A stretch of 50,020 nt of DNA from Fluviicola sp. (lineage in GTDB: Bacteria; Bacteroidota; Bacteroidia; Flavobacteriales_D; Crocinitomicaceae), in NCBI GenBank assembly GCA_002734085.1, contig NVXV01000013.1:57354-107373 (forward strand), read 5' to 3'. Of this stretch, positions 17,999 to 27,136 are shown one piece after another. Numbering within the stretch: the first letter of the stretch is position 1; each line of letters opens with the position of its first letter. The notes beneath the pieces are model-generated. The model worked only from the letters and a program-made list of their open reading frames with translations. It did no database searches and had not been told where the DNA came from. Both the position numbers and the translations under genes were made by a program.

Positions 17999-19021
17999 CT
18001 AGTTATTTATTAGTTGATTGATAATATTGGCAAGCTTTCTTCCGACAACTTCATGCCCTGTTTGATTCCAATGCCCAGATTTATCAGTTATTTCCCAATA
18101 GTTTGGATCAACTCCACTTTCTAGGAGTTTGTTTAAACTTGTTCCAAATTCATAATGATTAACGCCTTTAATATCAAGTAGTTTGTAGAAATAATCGGGT
18201 AGGGGTGGAATATCTCTATTTATGATAACTATCCTTTTAGAATTGAAATTTTCAATAATTGCTTTTGTCACTTCATTTTTTTCATCATCTTTTGAGCTTT
18301 TCATAATAGGCTCGTTTTTTGCAGTTTCTAAAGGGTATAGTTTACCTAATAAAATAGAAGGTAAGGGGGTGTTCTTTGTTTTCTTAATACCTAGATTCAG
18401 CATATTTAATATTGTAGAGTGCTGAATAAATAGTTTATTCCGGTTAAATGAGTTTATTTTTTTTTGATTTGTGTCTAATTTAATTTTAAGGCTATCTCCT
18501 ACTAAAACTGTTTTTGGTCTTAGTGGATCAGAATATTTTGGTTTTAAATCTTCTCTTGATAATATGTAAAATATGTAATCAGGATTAAATTTTTCAGCTA
18601 ATAATTTTTGGTAGGCATACATATCAGCGATATCAAAACCACTTCGACCTAAATTTAATATTTCAAACTTCTTATTTTGATATTTATCCTCTAATTCATT
18701 TTTTGCAATAACACTAAAATGATCTCTCTGAAAGATCTGAAATGATTCAACATAAGAATCGCCTAAAAGAATAATGCGGACAGTGTTTTTGGATTTTTTT
18801 ATTGTATGTGTCTTACCTATGTACCTGTATTCATTGAATTTCCCAACACCAAAACCTTCGTTAAAATACAAATATTGAAGATTTTGTCGTCTTCCTCTAC
18901 CAATATCATTATAATATTCATTTGGCGATACTGATCCAACTCCAGAGTAGATTAAAAAAAATTCTATAATTACCATTACAAATAGAAATGATAGTATAAA
19001 TAAAAAAAATTGTCTAATCAT
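17999..19021 (-). CDS. SGNH-type acyltransferase/esterase partner of MBOAT
   Basis: This 340-residue protein has an N-terminal membrane anchor (residues 3-27) and a periplasmic SGNH-hydrolase-like domain. Block I is LLGDSYVES at 86-93 with the nucleophile Ser. NLGRSGFDIAD follows as the Gly/Asn region, and the C-terminal dyad is KSGHWNQTGHEVVG near 320. This layout resembles the AlgJ/AlgX partner of AlgI-type O-acetylation machines. The gene begins 1 bp after the stop codon of the MBOAT gene, so the two very likely work together to transfer an acyl group, usually acetyl, to the polysaccharide in the periplasm. Target sugar unknown. Confidence 0.82.
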   Translation of the reverse strand: MIRQFFLFILSFLFVMVIIEFFLIYSGVGSVSPNEYYNDIGRGRRQNLQYLYFNEGFGVGKFNEYRYIGKTHTIKKSKNTVRIILLGDSYVESFQIFQRDHFSVIAKNELEDKYQNKKFEILNLGRSGFDIADMYAYQKLLAEKFNPDYIFYILSREDLKPKYSDPLRPKTVLVGDSLKIKLDTNQKKINSFNRNKLFIQHSTILNMLNLGIKKTKNTPLPSILLGKLYPLETAKNEPIMKSSKDDEKNEVTKAIIENFNSKRIVIINRDIPPLPDYFYKLLDIKGVNHYEFGTSLNKLLESGVDPNYWEITDKSGHWNQTGHEVVGRKLANIINQLINN

Positions 19022-19022
19022 A

Positions 19023-20447
19023 TTAAAATTGAAAATAGATAAATGGTAGAGATTCGGCCTGAAGCATATAGATTAAAGATACTAAAAATAACGCTGACAA
19101 AATTCCATACCTTATACCACTAGACTTGATAAGTAATATAAAACTATGTTTACCAGTTACATATTCAAAAATATCTAATGTAATTATAGCTAATAAATAA
19201 GTGCATGCTATTGAAATAAAAAGGGAACTATGTTCACTGGATTCCCAATTTATAATTTTACTAAAAAACAACTCTGTTGTTTCCCATGATGTTGACCTGA
19301 AAAACAGCCAAGTAAATAAAACTAAAATATATGTCGTTAATATATTGATAAATATTACAACTGTTAATTTTTTAATTCTGTTAGAATGTGGAATTTTATT
19401 TTTAGAAAAAAATTTATGAATAGTTAAATACACGCCATGTAATCCCCCCCATATTACAAAATTCCAGCTAGCACCATGCCATAAACCTCCTAATAGCATG
19501 GTAATCATTAGGTTTCGGTACATTAGAAACTTACCATTTCTATTACCTCCCAAAGAAATATATAAATAATCTTTCAACCAGGAAGATAAGGAAATGTGCC
19601 ACCTTCTCCAAAACTCGGTGATGTTTCGAGAAAAATATGGTTGTTCAAAATTTTTCATTAATTCTACTCCGAGAAGTTTGGCTGTACCTCTAGCCATATG
19701 ACTATATCCAGAAAAATCAGCATATATCTGAATTGAAAAAAGTACCAAACCAACAATCAATTCAATAGACATATAGGTGTTTAAATCGCCGAAAATACTA
19801 TCCACATATCTTCCCGCTGTATCTCCTATCATAACCTTTCTAAATAAGCCCAGAACAATAAGTGTTATTCCAGCTTTTATTTGCTCTATACTTGGGGTTA
19901 ATTTTTTTGATAGTTGTGGTAAGAGCGCTTTTGCTCTTTCTATTGGTCCAGCTACAAGTTGCGGGAAGAATGAAACAAATAAAGCAAAATCAATAAAGTT
20001 TTTTGTTGGTTCTAATTTTTTCTTGAATACGTCAATCGTATAAGAAAGAGTTTGAAAAGTATAAAATGATATACCTACTGGAAGCAATATATTTAAGTGT
20101 AAAAAATCGACATTCCAGCCTATATTTTCCGAAATTGTAACAAAAGAATCGACAAAAAAATTAAAATATTTAAAAAATGCGAGGATACCTAAATTAGATA
20201 CCAAGCTTATAATTAAAAATAATTTTCTTTTTTTAGTGTTTTTAGTTTCATAGATTTTTCTACCTATATAGAAATCAATGACTGTAGATATAGCTAGTAA
20301 GCCACAGAACCTCCAATCCCAATAACCATAAAAAAAGTAACTTGAGATTACAAGAAATATGTTTTTACTTTGCTTATTGGGAAGAAAGTAAAAGATGGGT
20401 AGTATAGCACCCAAAAAAATAAAAAATATGAAAGAATTAAATAACAA
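19023..20447 (-). CDS. MBOAT-family O-acyltransferase (AlgI-like)
   Basis: This 474-residue polytopic protein has the AlgI/DltB signature: FVSFFPQLVAGPIERAK (158-174), EFWRRWHISLSSWL (278-291) and GLWHGASWNF (321-330), which contains the catalytic His at 324. Known members move acetyl groups across the membrane for O-acetylation of exported glycans. The start is TTG at 20447. No in-frame ATG is available, and the resulting LFNSF N-terminus aligns with the MLFNSF start of the paralogous MBOAT at 24240-25652, which supports this choice. It is paired with the SGNH gene downstream and follows the 2-epimerase gene after an 83-bp gap. Confidence 0.9.
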   Translation of the reverse strand: MLFNSFIFFIFLGAILPIFYFLPNKQSKNIFLVISSYFFYGYWDWRFCGLLAISTVIDFYIGRKIYETKNTKKRKLFLIISLVSNLGILAFFKYFNFFVDSFVTISENIGWNVDFLHLNILLPVGISFYTFQTLSYTIDVFKKKLEPTKNFIDFALFVSFFPQLVAGPIERAKALLPQLSKKLTPSIEQIKAGITLIVLGLFRKVMIGDTAGRYVDSIFGDLNTYMSIELIVGLVLFSIQIYADFSGYSHMARGTAKLLGVELMKNFEQPYFSRNITEFWRRWHISLSSWLKDYLYISLGGNRNGKFLMYRNLMITMLLGGLWHGASWNFVIWGGLHGVYLTIHKFFSKNKIPHSNRIKKLTVVIFINILTTYILVLFTWLFFRSTSWETTELFFSKIINWESSEHSSLFISIACTYLLAIITLDIFEYVTGKHSFILLIKSSGIRYGILSALFLVSLIYMLQAESLPFIYFQF

Positions 20448-20530
20448 TTGTGAATTTCATATATAAATACTCTAAAAGAGTATGAAAAATTTTCATTTAA
20501 TTAAGGCTACTTTTTTATTTAAGGATAGTA

Positions 20531-21685
20531 TTATTTCTTTATCCCTGCCCACTGATTACTCAACTTTGTATTTCCTAACACTAATTTCACCACTCTCCAA
20601 GAAGTATTATTGATTGCATAATCTTCAGGAAGGGTTGGATAAGTGCCGTCATTCATTTCAAATTCACTAATAACAGCTTCTATAGCATTTAAAACAACAT
20701 CCTGATCAAACCCAGTAAGTATGATTGTCCCTTCATCCTGGGCTTCAGGGCGCTCCATTGACTGGCGTAAAGATATGGCAGGGAAGGAGAGAATTGCTGA
20801 TTCTTCACTAATGGTTCCAGAGTCTGAAATTACACATTTAGCATGTTTTTGTAAATGGATGTAGTCCAAAAATCCAAAAGGTCTCATAAACTTGATGTGC
20901 TCATGAACTTTTTGAGGACTTCCTGTTTGTAAGGCTTCAATTCTTTTCTTAGTGCGCGGATGAGTTGAAACAATTACAGGTGAATTATATTTTTCCGCGA
21001 TTGTGTTCAGCAATCCTAATATCTTAGAAAGGCTTTCTGGATGATCAACATTCTCTTCTCTGTGAATAGATACTAAAAAGTATTCCTTTTTTTTAAGATC
21101 AAGCGTTTCCAAAGCTTTTGAAGTATCAATTTTGGATTTGTAATGGCTAAGTACTTCTTTCATCGGACTACCAGTAAGGTATATTCTACGGTGGGGGAGT
21201 CCTTCACTTAACAAATGTCTGCGTGCATGTTCCGTATACACCAAATTGAAATCTGCTAAATGATCGATAATCTTTCTATTGGTTTCTTCTGGTACATTTT
21301 GGTCAAAACTTCTGTTACCTGCCTCCATGTGGAAAATGGGTATATGCATTCGTTTGGCTATATAAGCTGATAGACAAGAGTTTGTATCGCCTAATACTAA
21401 TAATCCATCAGGTTGCTCTTTTTTAAGAACTTCCTCAGTTTTTTTCAGTATGTCACCTACCGTTGCCCCTAAAGAAGAGGTGTCTGCATTCAGGAAATGA
21501 TCAGGTTTTCTCAACTCAAGGTCTTTCCAAAAGACTTCATTTAATTCGTAATCATAGTTCTGTCCTGTATGTACGATAATTTGATCAGTAAATTCATCTA
21601 GTCGACTCATCGTACGCGATAAGCGGATAATTTCTGGTCGTGTACCTACTATTGTTATTATTTTTAGTTTTTTCATTTTTTTCAA
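20531..21685 (-). CDS. capG: Non-hydrolysing UDP-HexNAc 2-epimerase (CapG/FnlC type)
   Basis: This 384-residue protein is a WecB/CapG-family 2-epimerase: VGTRPEIIRLSR near the N-terminus, LVLGDTNSCLSAYIAKR, FHMEAGNRSFDQNVPEETNR and CVISDSGTISEESAILSFPAI. The FDQNVPEETNRK form and the presence of CapE and CapF homologues in the same locus point to the last step of UDP-L-FucNAc synthesis (UDP-2-acetamido-2,6-dideoxy-L-talose to UDP-L-FucNAc) rather than to ManNAc formation. The start could be the ATG at 21685 or the one three codons later. It is separated from capF by a four-helix-bundle gene that looks inserted. Confidence 0.88.
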   Translation of the reverse strand: MKKMKKLKIITIVGTRPEIIRLSRTMSRLDEFTDQIIVHTGQNYDYELNEVFWKDLELRKPDHFLNADTSSLGATVGDILKKTEEVLKKEQPDGLLVLGDTNSCLSAYIAKRMHIPIFHMEAGNRSFDQNVPEETNRKIIDHLADFNLVYTEHARRHLLSEGLPHRRIYLTGSPMKEVLSHYKSKIDTSKALETLDLKKKEYFLVSIHREENVDHPESLSKILGLLNTIAEKYNSPVIVSTHPRTKKRIEALQTGSPQKVHEHIKFMRPFGFLDYIHLQKHAKCVISDSGTISEESAILSFPAISLRQSMERPEAQDEGTIILTGFDQDVVLNAIEAVISEFEMNDGTYPTLPEDYAINNTSWRVVKLVLGNTKLSNQWAGIKK

Positions 21686-21694
21686 TGTAAAAAG

Positions 21695-22093
21695 TTAAAA
21701 GGCAAAAGTAAAAAGTGACAATTTCGGATTTGTAATTTTACAATGTGCATTATTTAACTTTATAATTATGCTTGCTAATATATTTTTTATTTCTCTACTC
21801 TCAATTATTAAATCCTCTAACTCCTTATTTGGAGCTTCATCTATTGCTTTCAAAACTCTTAACCAGTAATCAGATTCACGTGCTTCCTTTAAGGAGATAT
21901 TTACTTTATTTTTAAAGTCTTTTCTAGACGATCCAGCTTGTGCTTCTTCATAGTTTGCTCCAACTGAGGTAGAGGCTTTTCCGAGTTGATTTTTTATTAT
22001 TTGATATTCTGAAGAATTCGGAAAAGTTCTCAATAACTTTAAGCACCTAACACCAAAATTAAAAACCCTATCCAGTAAATCATTCTCTCTCAT
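21695..22093 (-). CDS. Four-helix-bundle protein of the IVP/S23 family
   Basis: This 132-residue protein resembles the family first found in intervening sequences of 23S rRNA genes: VFNFGVRCLKLLRTFPNSSEYQIIKNQLGKASTSVGANYEEAQAGSSRKDF (read in parts), then KEARESDYWLRVL. The QLGKASTSVGANYEEA region is the family core. Members fold as a four-helix bundle forming a pentamer-like ring; nucleic-acid binding is suspected. It sits between two genes of the UDP-FucNAc pathway and is bracketed by an exact 18-bp inverted repeat (21698-21715 and 22136-22153). The left copy overlaps its last codons. It has no evident role in sugar synthesis. Confidence 0.85.
   Translation of the reverse strand: MRENDLLDRVFNFGVRCLKLLRTFPNSSEYQIIKNQLGKASTSVGANYEEAQAGSSRKDFKNKVNISLKEARESDYWLRVLKAIDEAPNKELEDLIIESREIKNILASIIIKLNNAHCKITNPKLSLFTFAF
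21698..21715. repeat. Left arm of an 18-bp inverted repeat flanking the IVP gene
   Basis: AAAGGCAAAAGTAAAAAG here is the exact reverse complement of 22136-22153. Partial extra copies of the same A-rich phrase occur next to both arms (for example at 22128-22136). The arm covers the 3' end of the coding sequence of the IVP gene. Confidence 0.75.
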
Positions 22094-22135
22094 AAATTTT
22101 AATCCGCCTTAATACTTAAACCTTTTAACCTTTGC

Positions 22136-22153
22136 CTTTTTACTTTTGCCTTT
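22136..22153. repeat. Right arm of the 18-bp inverted repeat flanking the IVP gene
   Basis: CTTTTTACTTTTGCCTTT pairs exactly with 21698-21715. It lies 42 bp upstream of the IVP start and just overlaps the stop codon region of capF (stop at 22152-22154), so the repeat marks the precise junction with the neighbouring gene. Confidence 0.75.
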
Positions 22154-23276
22154 ATACCTCTACAAAGAAAGTATCCATATCCTTCTGATCAAAATGTTCA
22201 CTAATCCAGAAGATCGTTAATAAAGTGTCATCACCTACATTCGTTATATTATGTGTGTGCCAAATAGGCATGTCGACAAACGAAGGTTGACTACCATCTA
22301 ACTCAAAACTGAAGACTTTGTCTGAATCGATTCTTCTAAATTCAATTTTTGCTTTTCCCTGAATAACAGCAAAACGCTCTGCTTTTCTTGTGTGAAAATG
22401 GTTCCCTCGGGTAATCCCGGGAACTGTTGTTGAGAATGACACTTGTCCACCGCTATTTAGCTTTACTGTTTCGACAAAACTTCCACGGTCGTCTGTATTC
22501 AATTTTAAATGGAAAGGGAAGAATTTGTCGAAGTCGATGTAGCACAAAAAAGTATTGAAAAGGTCTCGAATAACTGTTTTTTCCAGATTTGGAAAAATTC
22601 CTTTCTCGAAATAATCTTCTTTAAACCCACTTAAAATCTTAAATAACTCAGAAACTTTCAATTCGTATTGGTGAGGAATTTCTATTCTTTGAATACCATT
22701 ATCTACTTTACTATCGATTACAGTAAGTATTTCTTTGACCAAATGATTGATATAAATTAATTTTAGCTCACTATCAACCTCTATCTTAGGCGTTTCATCA
22801 TGGGTTAACTGATGACAGAAAGTAGCAACTACAGAGTTGTAATAGGGGTTGCCAAAAGGGCCAAATACATTGGGGATAATTAAACCTGAAAAAATAGCAT
22901 TGTTTTTTTTGGCCCATTTTTCAAGTCTTAATCTTGACTCCTTTTTGGAGTTACCATATGGATTATCTCTTTCTTCTTGAGTAGAGGAGGAGAAGATAAT
23001 ATGTGGTTTAGCATCAACGGCTTCACAAGCATCAATAATTTGTTGACTTAATGCTATATTTTTATTGTAGATTTCGTTAGGGTCATTGTGTCTGTTTAGA
23101 CCAGACAAATGAACAATGATATCACACTTTGTGACAAATTTTTGTAATTTTTCAGCTTTTTCAAAATAAGTGCGGTCAAAAGGAATGCATTCATACTTTT
23201 CAGTAGATAGATTTATTGTGTTCTTAAGATGAGAGCCTATAAAACCATTTTCCCCTGTGATTCCTATTTTCTTCAT
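22152..23276 (-). CDS. capF: CapF/FnlB bifunctional C3-epimerase and C4-reductase
   Basis: This 374-residue protein has the two-domain structure of CapF. Residues 1-240 form an NAD(P)-binding SDR domain (GENGFIGSH near 8-16, ending in NPYGNSKKESR at the catalytic Lys). Residues 260-374 form a cupin (GNHFHTRKAERFAVIQG, then MPIWHTHNITN). In the known pathway it epimerises C3 and then reduces C4 of the CapE product to give UDP-2-acetamido-2,6-dideoxy-L-talose. The length matches the family (about 370). Position between capE and capG homologues, although separated from each by other genes, supports the assignment. Confidence 0.92.
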   Translation of the reverse strand: MKKIGITGENGFIGSHLKNTINLSTEKYECIPFDRTYFEKAEKLQKFVTKCDIIVHLSGLNRHNDPNEIYNKNIALSQQIIDACEAVDAKPHIIFSSSTQEERDNPYGNSKKESRLRLEKWAKKNNAIFSGLIIPNVFGPFGNPYYNSVVATFCHQLTHDETPKIEVDSELKLIYINHLVKEILTVIDSKVDNGIQRIEIPHQYELKVSELFKILSGFKEDYFEKGIFPNLEKTVIRDLFNTFLCYIDFDKFFPFHLKLNTDDRGSFVETVKLNSGGQVSFSTTVPGITRGNHFHTRKAERFAVIQGKAKIEFRRIDSDKVFSFELDGSQPSFVDMPIWHTHNITNVGDDTLLTIFWISEHFDQKDMDTFFVEV

Positions 23277-23297
23277 ATATACTTGTGTGATCTATTC

Positions 23298-24236
23298 TTA
23301 ATTTATACGTTTTAATAATTCTGACTCTTTATTTAATGTATCAATTACCATTTCTGTAAAAATATTAGCTCCCTGCTCATTGAGGTGAAGAGGATCTTTA
23401 AAATATTTTGAATCTTCAATAAATTCAGGATGATTTAAAAAATTAACCACTTTTATTTTGTACTTTTTTTGAATTTTTCGCAAAATTTTATGATACTCGG
23501 ATTTATTCAAATATTTTTTATATGTCGGTGAAATAAAAATGTAAGTATCAATATTATTTTTTATACATAATTCAAGAAAATCATAAATTTCTTCAATTTT
23601 TTTTTCATCGAATTTAATGTTTTCAAAAGTAGAATCAATTCTATTTAAGTCACCTCTCCAAGAGTTGCCATTGATTGGAACAAACCCGTTGAAGTGATCT
23701 ATAGATGTAAAATAATTATTTTGTATACTTGAGTAAAACTTTGAGTTAAAAGGATAAATTTTTGATTTAGTTTTTAAATCATGAAAATCATCAATCTTGC
23801 TTAGTTCTTCATCAATTAGTTTGTTTTGAGTGCTAAGAGGTAAGAGAATATCTAACTTTTCTTTATTCCATTCTGATGGTGTAACTTCAAAGTCAATACT
23901 CATTAACTCCAATATAGCTATTTTGGGAGTAGACCTTTGAAGTATGCTTTTTAATAATAAATTATGAAAATATATATTTTGACCACCAGATCCAAAATTA
24001 TAGGTGTCTAAACCTATTGTATCTTGCATTAATTTTGCATTATAATGATGTTTGGCACGCGAAGAGCCAAAAATAACTATATCGTCATTACTTGAAGTAA
24101 ATGAGTAAATTAAGGGGTTAGTTTTCTTAGAGGACTTTGAAAAATAAAGTTCATGGGCGAATAACCCAATCAGAAAATCAAGGCTTATAGTAAAAATTAT
24201 CAGTAATAATGGAAACTTAATACTTTTTAATTTCAT
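23298..24236 (-). CDS. Membrane-anchored SGNH-like protein paired with MBOAT
   Basis: This 312-residue protein has an N-terminal membrane segment (residues 7-27) and a periplasmic SGNH-like domain. It has IVIFGSSRAKHHY with the nucleophile Ser at about 58-59, NFGSGGQNIYFH as the Gly/Asn block, and DPLHLNEQGANIF as the Asp-His dyad near 287. It is shorter and clearly different in sequence from the other SGNH protein at 17999. It starts 3 bp after the stop of the MBOAT gene at 24240, so the two probably form a second O-acylation unit of the locus. Acyl donor and target are not known. Confidence 0.78.
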   Translation of the reverse strand: MKLKSIKFPLLLIIFTISLDFLIGLFAHELYFSKSSKKTNPLIYSFTSSNDDIVIFGSSRAKHHYNAKLMQDTIGLDTYNFGSGGQNIYFHNLLLKSILQRSTPKIAILELMSIDFEVTPSEWNKEKLDILLPLSTQNKLIDEELSKIDDFHDLKTKSKIYPFNSKFYSSIQNNYFTSIDHFNGFVPINGNSWRGDLNRIDSTFENIKFDEKKIEEIYDFLELCIKNNIDTYIFISPTYKKYLNKSEYHKILRKIQKKYKIKVVNFLNHPEFIEDSKYFKDPLHLNEQGANIFTEMVIDTLNKESELLKRIN

Positions 24237-24239
24237 GGA

Positions 24240-25652
24240 TTAAAATTGAAAGTAAATAAACTGTCCTCCGTTAAAGACTCCTATTGATAAAATAATAACT
24301 ACTAATACCGATAATGAAAAAGATGAAATAACATCATTTTTACTTTGAAGTAATTTCATTCTATTAGGGAAAAATTCTTCTCGTATTTCTTTAAATAACA
24401 AAATAGATAAACCAAATACCCCATACATTAGAGTCGATATCGATCCAATATAAATATCCCCCGGTTGGGAGAATATTTTGGTGATTATTGTGAATGCATC
24501 AGCTACAGAGTTTGCTCTAAAAAATATCCATGCGAAAATAACAAGTGTGAAATTTAAAGCAAAGAATAGAAATTTTTGGTAAGAAATTTTGCGAAAAGAT
24601 AATTTATCAATTTTGAAAAACTTTTGTAAAGAATTAAAAAGGCCATGTAGTCCACCCCAAATAATGAAAGTCCAATTTGCACCATGCCATAGCCCGCTAA
24701 TTAAAAAAGTCAAAAATAAATTAAAATACTCTCTAGGTTTTGAAACTCTATTTCCTCCTAAAGGGATATATAAATAATCTCTGAACCAAGTTGATAAAGA
24801 AATATGCCACCTACTCCAAAATTCAGAAATATTGACAGAAAAATAAGGTCTACGAAAATTAGTCATCAAATTGAAGCCCATAATTTTCGCAGCACCAATG
24901 GCAATACTAGAATATCCCGCAAAATCACAATAAATTTGAAAGGAAAAAAATATAGTTGAAATGAGTAGGGTAGTACCATTGTGAAGATCTAAGTTATTAT
25001 ATGTAGCGTCTACGTACATTCCAATTCTATCCGAAATCACAACCTTCATAAAATATCCCCAAATTATGAGGTACATACCTGTTTTAAAGTTTTCAATTTT
25101 AAACTTTTTAGTTTCGTGGAATTGAGGAAGAAGGTTTTTAGCTCTTTCAATTGGACCTGCTACCAACTGTGGAAAGAATGATACGAATAAAGCATAAACT
25201 CCTAGATGCTTTTCAGGCTTCAAATCTCCTCTGTAAATATCGAGTGTGTAACCAACTGATTGAAATGTATAAAATGAAATTCCGACTGGCAATAGAATAT
25301 CAAAATCGGGAATTTCCATACGTAGATTAAAAAAATTAATTAGTTCATTTAAATTGTCATTAATAAATCCTAAATACTTGTATGTGAATAAAATAGATAG
25401 ATTTATAACAAGGCTTCCTACAAGAACTGTTTTTTTTAATCTTTTATTTTTATTTTGAGATATTAATATACCTGCAGTCCACGTTATTATTGTAGAAAAG
25501 AAAATTAAAAAAGCATAAACTGGTTTCCAGTTCATATAAAAGTAATAGCTGGAAATTAATAGAAATAACCATCTAAATTTAACTGGAATAAAGTAGTACA
25601 GTAAGACTACAGTTGGAAAGAATAATAAAAATTCGAATGAGTTGAAGAGCAT
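24240..25652 (-). CDS. MBOAT-family O-acyltransferase (second AlgI-like copy)
   Basis: This 470-residue polytopic protein is paralogous to the MBOAT at 19023. It shares VSFFPQLVAGPIERAKNLL, EFWSRWHISLSTWFRDYLY and GLWHGANWTFIIWGGLHG, the last containing the catalytic His. It is expected to pass an acetyl or similar group across the inner membrane to the SGNH partner encoded 3 bp downstream. It lies between the CapE-associated cupin gene and capF, so this O-acylation pair splits the UDP-FucNAc genes. Start ATG at 25652 gives the standard MLFNSFEFLLFF opening. Confidence 0.9.
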   Translation of the reverse strand: MLFNSFEFLLFFPTVVLLYYFIPVKFRWLFLLISSYYFYMNWKPVYAFLIFFSTIITWTAGILISQNKNKRLKKTVLVGSLVINLSILFTYKYLGFINDNLNELINFFNLRMEIPDFDILLPVGISFYTFQSVGYTLDIYRGDLKPEKHLGVYALFVSFFPQLVAGPIERAKNLLPQFHETKKFKIENFKTGMYLIIWGYFMKVVISDRIGMYVDATYNNLDLHNGTTLLISTIFFSFQIYCDFAGYSSIAIGAAKIMGFNLMTNFRRPYFSVNISEFWSRWHISLSTWFRDYLYIPLGGNRVSKPREYFNLFLTFLISGLWHGANWTFIIWGGLHGLFNSLQKFFKIDKLSFRKISYQKFLFFALNFTLVIFAWIFFRANSVADAFTIITKIFSQPGDIYIGSISTLMYGVFGLSILLFKEIREEFFPNRMKLLQSKNDVISSFSLSVLVVIILSIGVFNGGQFIYFQF

Positions 25653-25700
25653 TACCAGTCTAACAAATTAAATTTACTAACAACTGTTTACAGATTTTAA

Positions 25701-26132
25701 TTAAAAGTCAGAATCTATAAAATAGTTTTGATCCCAGCGGTAATCATCTTTTTTTGAGTCTTCTAATGTCTTGTTCGAGAAAACAGTCAAAATGGCATTG
25801 TCTTTCAGTGAACGAATCCCTGTTGCATAACCTCCAGGAACAATTAATACATCCGTTCTATTAGAATCAATCGTGTATTTTACTACTGGAGCTTTATGAT
25901 CAGCTTGTTCGAAACTATGAACCTTAACGGTTGAGATTTCGAACTTTCCTTTTGGAGCATAGAACCATTTTTGTTCTACTTTATGTCCTTGCCAGGCTCT
26001 AATTATTTCTTTACTTTCAGGTATTATTTGATAAAATCTTTTTACCTGACTGATTAATACATCATTATTAAAATGTAAACTACCTCGTTCGTCTTGATGA
26101 ACTCCTCCAGAAATAAGCTTTACTTTTTCCAT
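25701..26132 (-). CDS. Small cupin, sugar-epimerase-like
   Basis: This 143-residue single cupin domain contains DERGSLHF, a RmlC-like RAWQGHKVEQKWFYAPKG core and VPGGYATGIRSL. It is much shorter than RmlC (about 180) and keeps only part of the active site. Similar small cupins often sit next to CapE/FnlA genes in surface-glycan loci, where they are annotated as sugar epimerases without direct proof. Its start overlaps the 3' end of capE by 13 bp. It may assist a C3/C5 epimerisation or may have no catalytic role. Confidence 0.68.
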   Translation of the reverse strand: MEKVKLISGGVHQDERGSLHFNNDVLISQVKRFYQIIPESKEIIRAWQGHKVEQKWFYAPKGKFEISTVKVHSFEQADHKAPVVKYTIDSNRTDVLIVPGGYATGIRSLKDNAILTVFSNKTLEDSKKDDYRWDQNYFIDSDF

Positions 26133-27136
26133 TCTTTCAGATCGTTTTGGATCATAGGTAACTTGAGAAGTAAACTTTTCATTTCTACTACAGTAAGTCT
26201 TTTTGTGTTGTGTGAGTGATACTCTTCGACCTCATGATCGTCCATTCCTTCGGAGAAATAGCGGTTATAGTTTAAATCTCTATTGTCGGCTGGAATACGG
26301 TAGTAGTCTCCCATATCAACAGCTTTAACCATGTCTTCTCTATTTACTAGTGTTTCATACAGTTTTTCACCGTGGCGTGTTCCAATGATTTTAATTTCAT
26401 TGTTTGCATTGTATAACTCTTTTAGAGCTTGAATCAGAACGTCTAATGTCGCAGCTGGAGCTTTTTGAACAAACATGTCTCCTGGATTACCGTTTTCAAA
26501 AGCAAAAAGAACAAGATCTACGGCATCATCCAAGGTCATCATATAACGTGTCATTTCTGGATTAGTGACTGTTAATGGCTCGCCTTTTTTTATTTGATCT
26601 ATAAATAAGGGAATTACTGATCCACGAGATGCCATAACGTTTCCATACCTGGTACCACAGAACATTTGCTTGCTCGGATCTAAGTTTCTTGACTTGGCAA
26701 TCATTACTTTTTCCATTAAAGCTTTTGACATTCCCATTGCATTGATAGGATAAGCTGCTTTATCCGTACTCAAAGTAATAACTTTAGATACATTATGATG
26801 TTCCGCGGCATTTAAAACATTTTCTGTTCCATTAATATTCGTCTTAATAGCTTCCATAGGGAAGAACTCACAAGAGGGTACTTGTTTTAGTGCGGCTGCA
26901 TGGAAGATATAATCTACCCCCTTCACAGCACTATCTAAAGCAGAGGGATCTCTAACATCACCAATGTAAAATTTCACTTTTTCGGACTGTAGAGATTTAC
27001 GTAAGTCATCTTGCTTTTTTTCATCCCGACTAAAAACGCGTATTTCAGAATACTTTTTGTCATTTAAGAATCTGTGTAATACTGTGGAGCCGAATGAACC
27101 TGTACCGCCTGTTATAAGAAGAACTTTATTTATCAT
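26120..27136 (-). CDS. capE: CapE/FnlA UDP-GlcNAc 4,6-dehydratase/5-epimerase
   Basis: This 338-residue extended SDR enzyme has the glycine-rich TGGTGSFG motif (9-16) and STDKAAYPINAMGMSK (123-138). In that motif Met replaces the usual active-site Tyr, as is typical for CapE/FnlA/PseB enzymes. It also has GTRYGNVMASRGSVIPLF and GTRHGEKLYETL. It catalyses the first step of UDP-L-FucNAc synthesis from UDP-GlcNAc. The YHSHNTKRLTVVEM segment near the C-terminus is characteristic of the CapE/FnlA branch rather than PseB. It overlaps the polymerase gene by 4 bp upstream and the cupin by 13 bp downstream. Confidence 0.92.
   Translation of the reverse strand: MINKVLLITGGTGSFGSTVLHRFLNDKKYSEIRVFSRDEKKQDDLRKSLQSEKVKFYIGDVRDPSALDSAVKGVDYIFHAAALKQVPSCEFFPMEAIKTNINGTENVLNAAEHHNVSKVITLSTDKAAYPINAMGMSKALMEKVMIAKSRNLDPSKQMFCGTRYGNVMASRGSVIPLFIDQIKKGEPLTVTNPEMTRYMMTLDDAVDLVLFAFENGNPGDMFVQKAPAATLDVLIQALKELYNANNEIKIIGTRHGEKLYETLVNREDMVKAVDMGDYYRIPADNRDLNYNRYFSEGMDDHEVEEYHSHNTKRLTVVEMKSLLLKLPMIQNDLKEWKK

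Noticed and set aside
20467-20483. Small hairpin ATACTCT/AGAGTAT between the 2-epimerase and the MBOAT gene
   Set aside because: The stem is only 7 bp, AT-rich, and lacks a T run of useful length, so it is not a convincing terminator or attenuator.
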